Positions 34,838-44,147 of a DNA stretch of 64,000 bases are shown one piece after another. The notes beneath the pieces are model-generated. The model ran no database searches, was not told the DNA's origin, and saw only the letters and a list, made by a program, of their open reading frames with translations. The position numbers were made by a program, and so were the translations under genes. How positions within the stretch are numbered: position 1 is the stretch's first letter; every line of letters starts with the position of its first letter. Origin of the DNA: Allochromatium tepidum. GTDB taxonomy: Bacteria; Pseudomonadota; Gammaproteobacteria; Chromatiales; Chromatiaceae. The stretch is taken from positions 3,144,691 through 3,208,690 of the forward strand of contig NZ_AP024563.1 of assembly GCF_018409545.1 (NCBI RefSeq), given 5' to 3'.

Positions 34838-36826
34838 ATGACCGATACCACAACGGCTCCGGCATTCAGCCGACTCCGCGTCGAAACACTGGAAGACCTG
34901 CACACCGGCTCCGGCACCGGCGGCGGCGACATCGACGCCCTGGTGCAACGCGACCGCCGCGGGCAGCCGGTGATTCGCGCCAGTCATCTCAAGGGATTGC
35001 TGCGCGAGGCCGGTGAGGAACTTATCGCCTTTGGCGCACTGACAACCGACGACCTGCACGCGCTGCTCGGCACACAGGGTACAGGGCGCGGCGCCCTGCG
35101 TCTGACCTCGCTGTACGTGCCTGATGGAGCAGAGGGGAAGACGCTGATCTGGGGTTCGACCCAGCGCGTCGAGAACGGCCGCGCGCCCCAGCCGGATACC
35201 CTGCGCTTCATCGAGCATGTGGCGGCGGGGACGCGCTTCGAGGCGACCTTGCGACTGGCCGATGCCCGACTGCAACCGCTGCTCGCACGACTCCTGAAGC
35301 GCGTCGACCGCCTCGGTGGGGCACGCAATCGCGGCGGTGGGCTGGTGAAACTCGATTGGGATCCGATCACCTTCGCCCCCGGCCCGCTCCCAATGGAATC
35401 GATGCGATCCGTGCGCTTGGTTTTGCGCAATCTGGAGCCTCTGTGTCTGCCGGCGACCGGACATCCGGGCAACCTGATCAAGAGCCACTCCTTCATTCGC
35501 GGCCAGACCCTGCGCGGCGCGCTCATGGCTTGGGCGATTCACAACGGGCAGGCTGATCGGCTCAAACTGTTCGAGCGTCTCTCCGTCGGCGATGCGCGGC
35601 CGCTGCCCGAAGGGTGTGACGGCGCCGAGCAGGTCATTCCCATCCCGCTGTCGCTCCTGACCGATAAACCGCGTGGCGGCGATCCGGCGCTTCCCTGGTG
35701 GGCCGGTGGTACGGCAAGCGCCGCTACCTTCGATGCGTTGGGCAACATGCCTGAGGCCGAGGAAAAGCGCAAACGCCCCGGTGCGCACGAGTATCTGTGC
35801 CGCATGGCGAATGGCACGAATTGGCAACGCTACAGTCCTGCCATGCGGGTGCGGCTGCGCAATGCCACGCCCAAGCGGGAGTCCGACGAAGACGCCCGGC
35901 TCTTCAGCCTGGAGGAGATCGCCGAGAGCACCTGTTTTCAGGTCGATGTGCAGGGCGTCGACGCCGACGCCGTCAAGGACTTTCTCGACGTCTTCGCCCC
36001 CGTACTTGCCGGCACGGACTGGCTGGCGATCGGGCGCGGCGGACAGCCGACCTGTATCGTGTCGGTGCAGCCGACACCGACGCCACCCCAACCGCCTGTG
36101 CTTGGGGATGACTGGACCCTGACTCTGACGAGCGAGGCCATCGTGCGCGGCGAACGGCTGGGGTTTCTCGATAACCTCAGGCTGGAGCATCTGTGTCGAC
36201 TGGTGGAGATCGACGTTCAGGACCACTGGAGGATCCTCACCGAGGTGGTCGAGACCACACCCGTGCACGGCTTCAATGCCGTCACCGGCCTGACCCGTGC
36301 CCCGGCTCTGGCACTGCGGCGTGGCTCCTGCTGGCGTATCACGGGAACGGGGAGTGGCGCACTGGCCCGCGCGCTGATCCGGATGGGGACCCTCGGCGAG
36401 CGCACCGACGAGGGATTCGGGCAGTTTCTGATCGGGCTTCAGCCGATCCCTTCGGACCGGCTGGGCAAGCCGCCGGGCAAACCGGAAGTGCTGAAGACGA
36501 ATCGCAACGAGGAACTGTTGGTCCGAGCGCGGGAACTTGCGGATCGGATCAGCGATGCTGGCGGCCCGAGTCTGAGCCAGTTGCAGTGGCTACGCTCGCA
36601 AGCTGGAGCGGTGGAAACGGAGCCGCAATTGCAAGCGTTACTGGATGAAATCGAGCAGGCGCCAACCCGTCGTCCGCAGGGAGGTAAACCCTGGGCGAAG
36701 GAAACCTTCCCGCTGCCGGCGCTGAAGGAGGCGCTGGCACACTGCCGCACGCTGACCGAAAAACGCCAACTGATCGCCTATCTGGTGCAATGGCGCGTTC
36801 TAAAGGCGAAGGAGGGACGCTCATGA
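34838..36826 (+). CDS. Cas7-Csx10 (Cas5-like) fusion RAMP protein
   Basis: 662 residues from ATG 34838. Residues 1-170 are a Csm3-type Cas7: ETLEDLHTGSGTGGGDIDAL, VQRDRRGQPVIRASHLKGLL, with an Asp-rich loop that may hold a target-RNA cleavage residue, and GGARNRGGGLVKLDW. From about 190 a second RAMP unit follows (SHSFIRGQTLRGALMAWAI, later TLGERTDEGFGQFLIG) resembling Csx10, the Cas5-like subunit of type III-D. The C-terminal 130 residues are helical. It follows cas10 after removal of the IS607 insertion and overlaps the next gene by 4 nt. Confidence 0.72.
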   Translation: MTDTTTAPAFSRLRVETLEDLHTGSGTGGGDIDALVQRDRRGQPVIRASHLKGLLREAGEELIAFGALTTDDLHALLGTQGTGRGALRLTSLYVPDGAEGKTLIWGSTQRVENGRAPQPDTLRFIEHVAAGTRFEATLRLADARLQPLLARLLKRVDRLGGARNRGGGLVKLDWDPITFAPGPLPMESMRSVRLVLRNLEPLCLPATGHPGNLIKSHSFIRGQTLRGALMAWAIHNGQADRLKLFERLSVGDARPLPEGCDGAEQVIPIPLSLLTDKPRGGDPALPWWAGGTASAATFDALGNMPEAEEKRKRPGAHEYLCRMANGTNWQRYSPAMRVRLRNATPKRESDEDARLFSLEEIAESTCFQVDVQGVDADAVKDFLDVFAPVLAGTDWLAIGRGGQPTCIVSVQPTPTPPQPPVLGDDWTLTLTSEAIVRGERLGFLDNLRLEHLCRLVEIDVQDHWRILTEVVETTPVHGFNAVTGLTRAPALALRRGSCWRITGTGSGALARALIRMGTLGERTDEGFGQFLIGLQPIPSDRLGKPPGKPEVLKTNRNEELLVRARELADRISDAGGPSLSQLQWLRSQAGAVETEPQLQALLDEIEQAPTRRPQGGKPWAKETFPLPALKEALAHCRTLTEKRQLIAYLVQWRVLKAKEGRS

Positions 36827-38175
36827 GTCAGCCCTATCGCACACTTTTCATGGGAACCCTGGTGCAGGACTCATTCCTGAGCGTCGGTGGCCGCGACGAC
36901 CCGACCGCCAGCGTGGACAGCCCCTTTTGTCTGGACGGATCGAATCGTCCGACGCTGCGCGGCAGCGGACTGGCGGGGGCGCTGGTGGCGACCCTGCGCC
37001 GGATGCGGCGCGATGAGCCTGAACCTGTGCCTAAAACGATCTCGGGCAGTGTTGACGGCCGTCAGCCCTCGGTCTGGCGCTGCTTCAACAGCCATCCGCG
37101 CGCCGAGACTCGTCCGGTCGTGCGCCAGCATGTGGCCATCGATCCCCGCACCGGCGCCGCGGCAACCGGCATGCTGTTCGATGTCGAGACCCTGCCGCCC
37201 GGCATCCGCTGGCCGTTTTTGCTGGAAGTCGATACTTCCCGCGATGCGCAAGCCGCTGACTTGGCGCGTCAGGTACTTGGTCACTGGGCCGCCGGGCGCT
37301 GTCTGCTCGGGCGCGAGGTGGCGCGCGGCCTGGGCTGGCTGCGGCTGGAGAACGGTCGGGAATATGTCCTGACGAGCGAACACCTGGAGCAGTGGCCGTG
37401 CGCCTGTGATGCCAATGACTATCCGGGCTATATCGCGGCGCAGTTTCAGGCGCTGGCCCGGCCGATCAAGCCGGCCGCCACGCCATTGCCGGACTGGTGC
37501 GAAATCAGCGGCACACTGACGGCGGGTGATTACAGGCCGGCTTGGCATGGGGATGGGGAAAGCGTCTGGGGGTTGGACAGCCTGTCCATCGGTGGTCATG
37601 CCGGCGACGAACTCATCGCCCATTGGAACGACCGCTTCATGGCGCCCGATGGTTTAGCGGAAGAGGCCCGCGACAGCCTGTTCGATCCTGATTTCACCGT
37701 CGTCACCTGTGTCAGGGAAGGCGATGACCAGCGTCTACCCTACATTCCCGGCTCCAGTCTGCGCGGACCGCTGCGTCATGCATTGGCGCGACGGCGGCGA
37801 ACCAGGGGAGAGGGCACGGAGGATGTCGACACGCTGTTCGGCACAACTCAGCAGAGCGCGAAACTGTTGATCCAGGATGCCTTCCCCGATCCGGACGCGG
37901 AGCTACGCCTGGCATGGTTCCAGCATCATGCCGAGGACGAATTCACCGCCAGTACCTATGGGTCCGGCAAGTTCGACCGTGTGGCAGTGATGCAGGGACG
38001 CTTCCGCTGGCGGATGGTGCTCGAAGGGGCGCGTCCGGAGCAACGGCAGGCGCTCCGGGAACTGTTGGCGCTGGCGGAACATGGCCAGATCGGCATAGGC
38101 GGCGGTCAGTGGCGCGGGCATGGTTGGCTGCGCTGGCAGATCGACCGTTTTGACGGCGAGGAGGACGGAGTATGA
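36823..38175 (+). CDS. Tandem Cas7 (Csm3-like) RAMP protein
   Basis: 450 residues with two RAMP units. The first shows LVQDSFLSVGGRDDPTASVD and RPTLRGSGLAGALVATLRRM; the second shows SLSIGGHAGDELIAHWNDRF and LPYIPGSSLRGPLRHALARR, ending with GQIGIGGGQWRGHGWLRW. Duplicated Cas7 units form the backbone of the type III effector that contacts crRNA and target. ATGA overlaps with both neighbours indicate a single transcript. Confidence 0.78.
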   Translation: MSQPYRTLFMGTLVQDSFLSVGGRDDPTASVDSPFCLDGSNRPTLRGSGLAGALVATLRRMRRDEPEPVPKTISGSVDGRQPSVWRCFNSHPRAETRPVVRQHVAIDPRTGAAATGMLFDVETLPPGIRWPFLLEVDTSRDAQAADLARQVLGHWAAGRCLLGREVARGLGWLRLENGREYVLTSEHLEQWPCACDANDYPGYIAAQFQALARPIKPAATPLPDWCEISGTLTAGDYRPAWHGDGESVWGLDSLSIGGHAGDELIAHWNDRFMAPDGLAEEARDSLFDPDFTVVTCVREGDDQRLPYIPGSSLRGPLRHALARRRRTRGEGTEDVDTLFGTTQQSAKLLIQDAFPDPDAELRLAWFQHHAEDEFTASTYGSGKFDRVAVMQGRFRWRMVLEGARPEQRQALRELLALAEHGQIGIGGGQWRGHGWLRWQIDRFDGEEDGV

Positions 38176-38645
38176 CGGGCAACACCTGTGGATTGCGCAT
38201 CCAAACGCAACAAGAAACGCGCACGGTGATGGAGATCATCGCCGATGAGGCCGGCAAAGCACCGCCGCTGCTGGCCTGGGCCGATCCGGATCCCCGACAT
38301 GTAGCACTGACCAATGACAGTGGACGCCGTCAGGATTTCGAACCACTCGTACAGGGAGTGCCGTCCTGGCCGGCTGACCTGCGACTCAACGAGGCCCGGT
38401 TGTTCTGGCCCGATGCGGCACTGCATGTCGTGGCGCGCGACGCGGGCGGTTCGATCTGGACGCGGATCGAGGAGACATCCGGCACCGAGTTCAGACGCGA
38501 GGCGTTTCCGGTACATCCCATTCGTGATCGCCAGCGATTCGGGTTGCCGGATGAATCCTTGAATACGGATCTGTGGGCCATTGGCTACCGGCAGTTCGGG
38601 CGTCTGGTGGCGTGGCGGTTGAGCATTAAGGAGGCAAAGGCATGA
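38172..38645 (+). CDS. Csx19-like CRISPR-associated protein
   Basis: 157 residues, no membrane segment or known catalytic motif. The C-terminus (ESLNTDLWAIGYRQFGRLVA, then WRLSIKEAKA) and the position between the double Cas7 and the TIGR03986-type RAMP fit Csx19, a small protein restricted to type III-D loci. The assignment rests on context and length. Overlaps both neighbours by 4 nt (ATGA). Confidence 0.55.
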   Translation: MTGNTCGLRIQTQQETRTVMEIIADEAGKAPPLLAWADPDPRHVALTNDSGRRQDFEPLVQGVPSWPADLRLNEARLFWPDAALHVVARDAGGSIWTRIEETSGTEFRREAFPVHPIRDRQRFGLPDESLNTDLWAIGYRQFGRLVAWRLSIKEAKA

Positions 38646-40789
38646 GGATTGAAACTGAAATCAAGGGAAAATTTACGAGCAAGAATGAAACCGAGATGGT
38701 TTCCTTTGTCGCGAAAAAAGAAGATGGTCGTAACTGGGCTGCTCCGCTGAAATTGGTCAGCAAGGGAACGGGGGGTGATATATCAGTTGGATTGGCAGTA
38801 TGTCTTGAAATTAGCGGAGATTTCATCAAAAGCGTGCAAAAAAATCGGCACCAACCAGTAAAAGCCGATAGTGTACCGAATACGCATCCTACCGTATTGC
38901 CCTACGGCTTCGTGCCAATCGATATCAAGCATGCAGTCACGGACGAACCGGTCTGGCATGACGGATCCGGCAACGGTGATCTGCTGTCGGGCGAGATTCT
39001 CTGCGAGCTCGAAGCCCTGACTCCGGTGCTTCCCGGCAATGTGCGCTATCAGGCACAAAACGCCAATCAGCCGGACTTGCAGCGCTGGGGCTTTGGCGAG
39101 ATTTCGCCGGAAAAACAGATCGCCGAGCCGCTGCGCTTGCCCGATGGCCGTGTCGTGATTGCGGGCAGTGCGTTGAAGGGCATGATTCGCCAGAGTCTGG
39201 GTGCCTTGACCTCGGCGCCGATGGAGCGGGTCGGGGAACGGCATTTCACCTATCGACCGAATCTCGATTTCAACAAATTCGGCATCAAGGAACGCTATGT
39301 CGTGCGACCGGCGCGCGTCGTGGCGGCCCGCGATGGCGGTTGGGATATCGAAGTCTTCGACGATGCACGACGCGCGGTGCAGTTTGTGCGACAGGGCGAC
39401 AATCCCCCGTCTCAAACGACGTACCGTCGCGTCACTTACAAAGGTGGCATCGACGGAGAGGGTTTATTGGCCGAGGCGTTCAATCCGCGCAGCCGGACTT
39501 ATCCGGACGCATTCGTGCCGCAGAAAGCCGGTCTGCAATTACATCTTCCTGCCGAGTTGTATCAACGCTATCTGGACGATCAGCGCAAGGTTTTGTCCGA
39601 TGACGAAATCGGTCATCTGACGGCGCACCCGAATAGCAAAAACTTCAAGGTCGGGGTCGGTGAGGTCGCCGCCGCGATTCGCCAGCACGCCGACTTCTCG
39701 CCTAATCAACTGATCTACGTCGAATTGACCACCGATTCCCAGAGCAGGGTCACGCAGCAATCCAAGGTCGTCTCCTGCGGCCATCACTTCCGCTACCGCT
39801 GGGCCTATACCTCATCCATCCGCGAACAAAACGGCCAGCTCCGCGCCTGTCTGACGCCGCTCGCCGACGAACGAACCGCCGGCAAACCCGAACGTCTCAC
39901 CGGCGCCCGTCTGCTGTTCGGCTATGTGCGCGACGATAAGACCAACCCCGTTGGCAAGGATGTCTTTGAGCGTCTGGCCGGACGCATCGCCATCAACCAT
40001 GCCGTCAGCGACGGAACGCCGCGTTTTCTCGGCGACCCGGCGCGCGGCTACTGCATCCCGCTGAAGATTCTCGGTCAGCCCAAGCCCTCGGCCTGGGAGT
40101 TCTATCTTCAGCAACCCACGGATTCCAAAAATCCGCTCAACACCTACGGCGACCTGCCGGGCGATTCGGGCGGCGAATTGGCCGGGCGCAAGTTCTATCG
40201 CCATCAGCCAAGCACAAAACAGTCCGACATTACAGCCAGCGACACAGACATCATCAATTCCGATCAGGCGACACTGGCTAGATTTGTCTGTGATTCTGGA
40301 ACCCGTTTTCGCTTTTCCATTCGCTTCGCCCGACTTCGTCTCTGGGAACTAGGTGCCTTGCTTGCCGTGCTGGAACCGCACCTGCTTGCGGATGGCGGAA
40401 AGGAGGACGACTATGCCCACAAACTCGGCCTAGGGCGACCGCTAGGTATGGGCAGCGTGCGTATTACGCGGAAAGCAGTTCGGATACGGACAGAAAAAGA
40501 AGGTGCATTTCTAGACGATTCCGCTCAGGACAGCCTACTCAAAGAGGCGTTGCAAGTGCTGCAAGAGCGGCTCAATGACGATCAGGTGCAGCCGTGGCTG
40601 TCCGCTCATCGGATCGTGAAGGGCCAGCGCTTAGGCTATCCGCTGGCTGAGACTAAAGTGGATGGCAAGAGGGTTCAAACTATTTATGCCTGGCATACAA
40701 ACGAAGTGCGACGCCCATACAGTCAGCTGAGACGTCAGCAATCCCCCGATTGGTCAGATTTGGCCGGTAAAATCCGCTCCAAAAGATAA
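38642..40789 (+). CDS. TIGR03986-type CRISPR RAMP protein
   Basis: 715 residues, last gene of the effector operon. RAMP features: LTPVLPGNVRYQAQN, IAGSALKGMIRQSLGALTSA, HFRYRWAYTSS, and the glycine-rich ending LGLGRPLGMGSVRITR. Large proteins of this family occur in type III-D-like loci. The first 80 residues are more AT-rich and lysine-rich than the rest. After its stop no further cas gene is seen. Confidence 0.75.
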   Translation: MRIETEIKGKFTSKNETEMVSFVAKKEDGRNWAAPLKLVSKGTGGDISVGLAVCLEISGDFIKSVQKNRHQPVKADSVPNTHPTVLPYGFVPIDIKHAVTDEPVWHDGSGNGDLLSGEILCELEALTPVLPGNVRYQAQNANQPDLQRWGFGEISPEKQIAEPLRLPDGRVVIAGSALKGMIRQSLGALTSAPMERVGERHFTYRPNLDFNKFGIKERYVVRPARVVAARDGGWDIEVFDDARRAVQFVRQGDNPPSQTTYRRVTYKGGIDGEGLLAEAFNPRSRTYPDAFVPQKAGLQLHLPAELYQRYLDDQRKVLSDDEIGHLTAHPNSKNFKVGVGEVAAAIRQHADFSPNQLIYVELTTDSQSRVTQQSKVVSCGHHFRYRWAYTSSIREQNGQLRACLTPLADERTAGKPERLTGARLLFGYVRDDKTNPVGKDVFERLAGRIAINHAVSDGTPRFLGDPARGYCIPLKILGQPKPSAWEFYLQQPTDSKNPLNTYGDLPGDSGGELAGRKFYRHQPSTKQSDITASDTDIINSDQATLARFVCDSGTRFRFSIRFARLRLWELGALLAVLEPHLLADGGKEDDYAHKLGLGRPLGMGSVRITRKAVRIRTEKEGAFLDDSAQDSLLKEALQVLQERLNDDQVQPWLSAHRIVKGQRLGYPLAETKVDGKRVQTIYAWHTNEVRRPYSQLRRQQSPDWSDLAGKIRSKR

Positions 40790-41103
40790 ATGCCGTCCCC
40801 GCGATCCTATTCGTGACCAAGCGGTCGCTGAGGCGTGAAACGACAGCCTGTCACGAAGCCCCTTCTGATCATTCTTCGGCTCGATAATCAGCGGGGACTT
40901 GACATCGCATCCAGGCGCGATCATCACCAGCCAAGGGTGCGGAATAGCTCGGAATGCTCGCTATTCGACGCAGAAGCTAGCGAACGGGCGCGAAGCCGCG
41001 CCGTTGCCTCGCAAAACAAAGGCCAAACCGTGAGAACAAACATGGGAACACTTCGAGTCAGCATCGAAGGGCGGCGGCGACTCGTAAAGCGCAGTCACCT
41101 CGC
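40790..41103. other. 314-bp convergent intergenic region
   Basis: Lies between the end of the plus-strand cas operon and the end of the minus-strand WYL gene. I see no supported gene, no clear terminator with a T-run and no repeat; open frames here lack a ribosome-binding site and family resemblance. Confidence 0.6.
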
Positions 41104-42081
41104 TCACTGCTCCTCTGGCTCTCCTACCGGCGCCATCTCGATATCGCTCACCGCCTCGCCCCAGCCGCGCAGCCAGCGGTGCAGGAGCGCGGTTTCCTCC
41201 ACCGTGGCGGTGACCGCCAGCCGGCCATCGCGCTCGGCCACCGTCTGGTCCATGGACAAGGGGGACTCGACCAGATGTTGTCCCACGGCCTTGTCGATGA
41301 GGAACGACAAACGCACCTGCCGCCCCTGGCTCAAGCCGAAGTGCCCGGCGGCGCAGTAGCGTTCGAGGTCGAAGCCCTTGGGCCAGGGGAAGGTTTCTGT
41401 CAGCGCCCTGGCTTGCTGGATGCGCGGCAGCGCCAGGATGCGTTCGTTGTCATAGCCCTCGAAGCGGCAGACCAGATACAGCCGCACGCCTTGCTGCACC
41501 AGCCCCAGCGGCCAGACGATGGCGCGTTTGCGCTGGTTACGCGCGTTGCGGTAGGCAAGGTCGAGCTTGCGTTCCTCGTAGAGCGCTTCGTTTACCACCT
41601 CGAACACATCCGGGGCGATGCGCGGCGGCAACAGCGGCTGGCTTTCCGGCAGGCGTTTGACCTTGCCCAGCCAGCGGCGGGCGGCTGAGGGCGTTGGACT
41701 ATCCTCCAGCGTCTGGCGGGCGGTGGCAAACAGCGGCGCCAGGGTCTTGACGGTGCGGGCGGGCAAGAGGCTGGCAATCTCCTGCCGCGCCAGTTGCATG
41801 GTCAGCGCTTCGGATGGAGTGAGAAGCGGCAGATGCAGACCCTCAACGCCTTCCCGCCAGCGGTAGCCAAAGGGTTTGCTGCGCGTGTCGCACTCGATGG
41901 GGAAACGGCTGCACAGGGCGTCCAGATGTCGCTGCATGGTGCGCAGGCTCAGGTCGAACCCGGCGGCGACCAGCTGGTTATGCAGGTGCACGCTCGTGGT
42001 GTAGCGCTGGCGCGGAATGCGCCGCAGGATTTCGAGCAACAGCAGCGCGCCATCCAGGGCGGGGGTGGGCGGGGCGGTCAT
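41104..42081 (-). CDS. HTH-WYL domain transcriptional regulator
   Basis: 325 residues. An N-terminal winged HTH (VHLHNQLVAAGFDLSLRTMQ, RHLDALCSRFPIECD) is followed by a WYL domain (LDLAYRNARNQRKRAIVWPL and GVRLYLVCRFEGYDNERILA) and a WCX extension. WYL regulators such as BrxR and CapW repress defence operons and sense nucleic-acid ligands. It is the last gene of the AAA-DUF4276-WYL operon, overlapping the DUF4276 gene by 4 nt, and probably regulates that cluster. Confidence 0.82.
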   Translation of the reverse strand: MTAPPTPALDGALLLLEILRRIPRQRYTTSVHLHNQLVAAGFDLSLRTMQRHLDALCSRFPIECDTRSKPFGYRWREGVEGLHLPLLTPSEALTMQLARQEIASLLPARTVKTLAPLFATARQTLEDSPTPSAARRWLGKVKRLPESQPLLPPRIAPDVFEVVNEALYEERKLDLAYRNARNQRKRAIVWPLGLVQQGVRLYLVCRFEGYDNERILALPRIQQARALTETFPWPKGFDLERYCAAGHFGLSQGRQVRLSFLIDKAVGQHLVESPLSMDQTVAERDGRLAVTATVEETALLHRWLRGWGEAVSDIEMAPVGEPEEQ

Positions 42082-42731
42082 GGACGATCTTTCCCGTCAT
42101 TGCCCCATGCCCGCAAATCTTCGATCCAGCGGTTAAAGCGCGGACACTCCTGGCGCATCCTTTCGATGCCGATTGCTTCGGCGATGATTGGCCCATGTTC
42201 TGGTTTGGAGTAGCTGCGCAAAATCTGCTCTATTCGCTTCGAAGGTGCCGTCTCTGGGCGGTCGTTGATCTCTTCCGGTGTATTAAAGCCTTGCCTGACT
42301 GCCAGTAGGCGCTGGTAGGCCTTCTCGTTCCATTCGTCAAGGACCCACTCAAACGCACTCGGGTCAGAGAACAGCAAGGCCTCGAATTCATGAACCTGCA
42401 AATAAGGAAGAACCAGTCGCTGCGCGTCTTCGCCGATTTTTTCGACCAATGCTTGCCGAATTGCCGTCTCCAGTTCCTCAGGATTTCTGCCGCTGCGGTC
42501 TTCAAAGCCGTAGAAGTCAACCAGCGTCGTAAGTCTTTCAGCGTCGTGGTATTCGTGCGCAATGAAGTTAACCAGCCGTTCAATCGAGACCCGTCCGCCC
42601 CGGTGCCTTCCCGATGGAGCCCGTAAAATCGAAGGATGGACCCAAATACCATGAGAGGAAAAATAGGGGGCGAGGGTCGTCTTGACAAACTCCACCTCCG
42701 TTTGCCCCTCGCAGACCACACAGATGCGCAC
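42078..42731 (-). CDS. DUF4276 family protein (TOPRIM-like)
   Basis: 217 residues if started at the GTG at 42731, 5 nt after the AAA ATPase stop; the longer frame overlaps the ATPase. Family marks: VRICVVCEGQTEVEFVKTTL, TTLVDFYGFED, and VLPYLQVHEFEALLFSDPSA. The acidic motifs EGQTE and DFYG resemble a TOPRIM-like nuclease core. DUF4276 proteins sit beside AAA ATPases in defence islands; the pair recalls the ATPase-TOPRIM logic of PARIS, OLD and similar systems (inference). Confidence 0.78.
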   Translation of the reverse strand: MRICVVCEGQTEVEFVKTTLAPYFSSHGIWVHPSILRAPSGRHRGGRVSIERLVNFIAHEYHDAERLTTLVDFYGFEDRSGRNPEELETAIRQALVEKIGEDAQRLVLPYLQVHEFEALLFSDPSAFEWVLDEWNEKAYQRLLAVRQGFNTPEEINDRPETAPSKRIEQILRSYSKPEHGPIIAEAIGIERMRQECPRFNRWIEDLRAWGNDGKDRP

Positions 42732-42736
42732 GACGG

Positions 42737-43888
42737 TTACCCTCCCACACTCTCTTTGAGCCAGATATCGGAGGGAAGGTAATCGTCCTCCAGCCACGAC
42801 TGGTACTCCTTGCGAGACAACTTGTGGAATTGCGACTCGCCGTTGGGGGCGCGCACGATGATGATGTTGTCGAGGTCAAAACAGTCCACCAGGTAGGGCG
42901 ACTGGGTGGCGACAATCACCTGCCGGTAGCGTGCAACCCGCTTGAACATTGCGGCAATCAGCGTCATGGCGTGCGGGTGTAGCCCGAGTTCAGGCTCATC
43001 GAACAGCAGCACGTTGGGCAGGCGCTCGATCGGAAGGTTGAGCAGCGTGATCAGACAAAAGAGACGCAGCGAGCCATCGGAAGTGAGGTGCGAACCAAAG
43101 ACCTTGTCGCTGTATTGCCCCACCCAGCGCAACAGCACCTTGCCGTGAACCGGTTCGAGGATGAAATCTTTGAAGGTCGGCAGCACACGGCGAATCTGCG
43201 CGACGATGAGATCGTAGCGCTTGCGGTCATTTTCGCGAAGGTCGAGCAGGACTGCCGCGAGATTCCCCCCGTCATCGCGCAGATGGACACAATCGGTGAT
43301 GTCCCAGCTCATGTGGATGGGCGCCTTCAGCGACGTTTCGTGGAAGTGGTAGGTGCTACATGAGCGGAGCAGAGAAAGGATGGTCCTCGCGGTTCTGTTC
43401 TGTTGCTCCGGCAGGCTCGACTCTTTGCCGATAGCATCGAGCCCGGTCCAGTGGGCAGGATCGGGATGGTTGAAATCCGAGAAGCGGTAGGCCTCGTGTG
43501 TGACCACAAGGGTGTCGTTCGCGACATGAACAAGATCGAAGCTGTAGTCGTTACAGCCCTGTTGGGTTTCGATGCTGACTTCCGCATGAAGGCGCGGCGT
43601 TGTCCGTGCGCCCATGAACAGCAGGTCGTCACCGCCGCCATACCTGGCCACAAAGCCTTGGAGATTTTTCGCTGTGAGCATGAAGCTCACCATTTCGAAA
43701 AAGCGGATCAGGTTTGATTTACCGGTGCCATTACCGCCGATCAACACGCCAAGCTGCGGCAGCTCCAGCCTGGCGACATTCTTGATGCTGCGAAAACCTT
43801 CGATCGTCACCGTTTTGATGCGATTTGCCGCGGCGGGTGCAGGCGGGGTGGGGCTCGATGGAGATGGGGCGGTGTTGTTCGTCATCAC
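42737..43888 (-). CDS. AAA/SMC-type ATPase partner of the DUF4276 protein
   Basis: 383 residues with an ABC/SMC-like ATPase fold (AAA_21 type): Walker A GVLIGGNGTGKSNLIRFFEM, signature LTSDGSLRLFCL, Walker B NVLLFDEPELGLHPHA, and a switch His region ATQSPYLVDCF. The N-terminal 25 residues are a Pro/Ala/Ser linker. It is encoded directly upstream of the DUF4276 gene. Likely senses an invader cue and controls the TOPRIM-like partner. Confidence 0.85.
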   Translation of the reverse strand: MMTNNTAPSPSSPTPPAPAAANRIKTVTIEGFRSIKNVARLELPQLGVLIGGNGTGKSNLIRFFEMVSFMLTAKNLQGFVARYGGGDDLLFMGARTTPRLHAEVSIETQQGCNDYSFDLVHVANDTLVVTHEAYRFSDFNHPDPAHWTGLDAIGKESSLPEQQNRTARTILSLLRSCSTYHFHETSLKAPIHMSWDITDCVHLRDDGGNLAAVLLDLRENDRKRYDLIVAQIRRVLPTFKDFILEPVHGKVLLRWVGQYSDKVFGSHLTSDGSLRLFCLITLLNLPIERLPNVLLFDEPELGLHPHAMTLIAAMFKRVARYRQVIVATQSPYLVDCFDLDNIIIVRAPNGESQFHKLSRKEYQSWLEDDYLPSDIWLKESVGG

Positions 43889-43903
43889 GTTGAGCTCATT
43901 TCT

Positions 43904-44125
43904 TCAGTGACGGTTGTCAAAAAAAGTGCCCAACCGCCCCAGCAACCCGCCAACAAGCGCGCCCACGCCGCGCAGCGGGTGCAGGTCGAGCGCCTCGTTG
44001 CCGCAGCGTGGGCATTGGCTGGGGGGAAGGTCCTTGGCCGTCAAGGCATCCGAGCGCGGCTGCCAGCGGGTGTGCCAGCCGCAGCGCGGGCAGTGGATGT
44101 TGAGGGGTTGTGGCGGGATGGGCAT
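43904..44125 (-). CDS. Small zinc-ribbon protein
   Basis: 73 residues with two CxxC pairs (HCPRCGWHTRW and QCPRCGNEALDL) forming a zinc ribbon, then a glycine-rich hydrophobic stretch GVGALVGGLLGRLGTFF. It lies 15 nt before the AAA gene and 22 nt after the HEPN gene, on the same strand, so all may be one operon. Function unknown. Confidence 0.65.
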   Translation of the reverse strand: MPIPPQPLNIHCPRCGWHTRWQPRSDALTAKDLPPSQCPRCGNEALDLHPLRGVGALVGGLLGRLGTFFDNRH

Positions 44126-44147
44126 GGCGGCGTCTTGGGCGAAGGGT

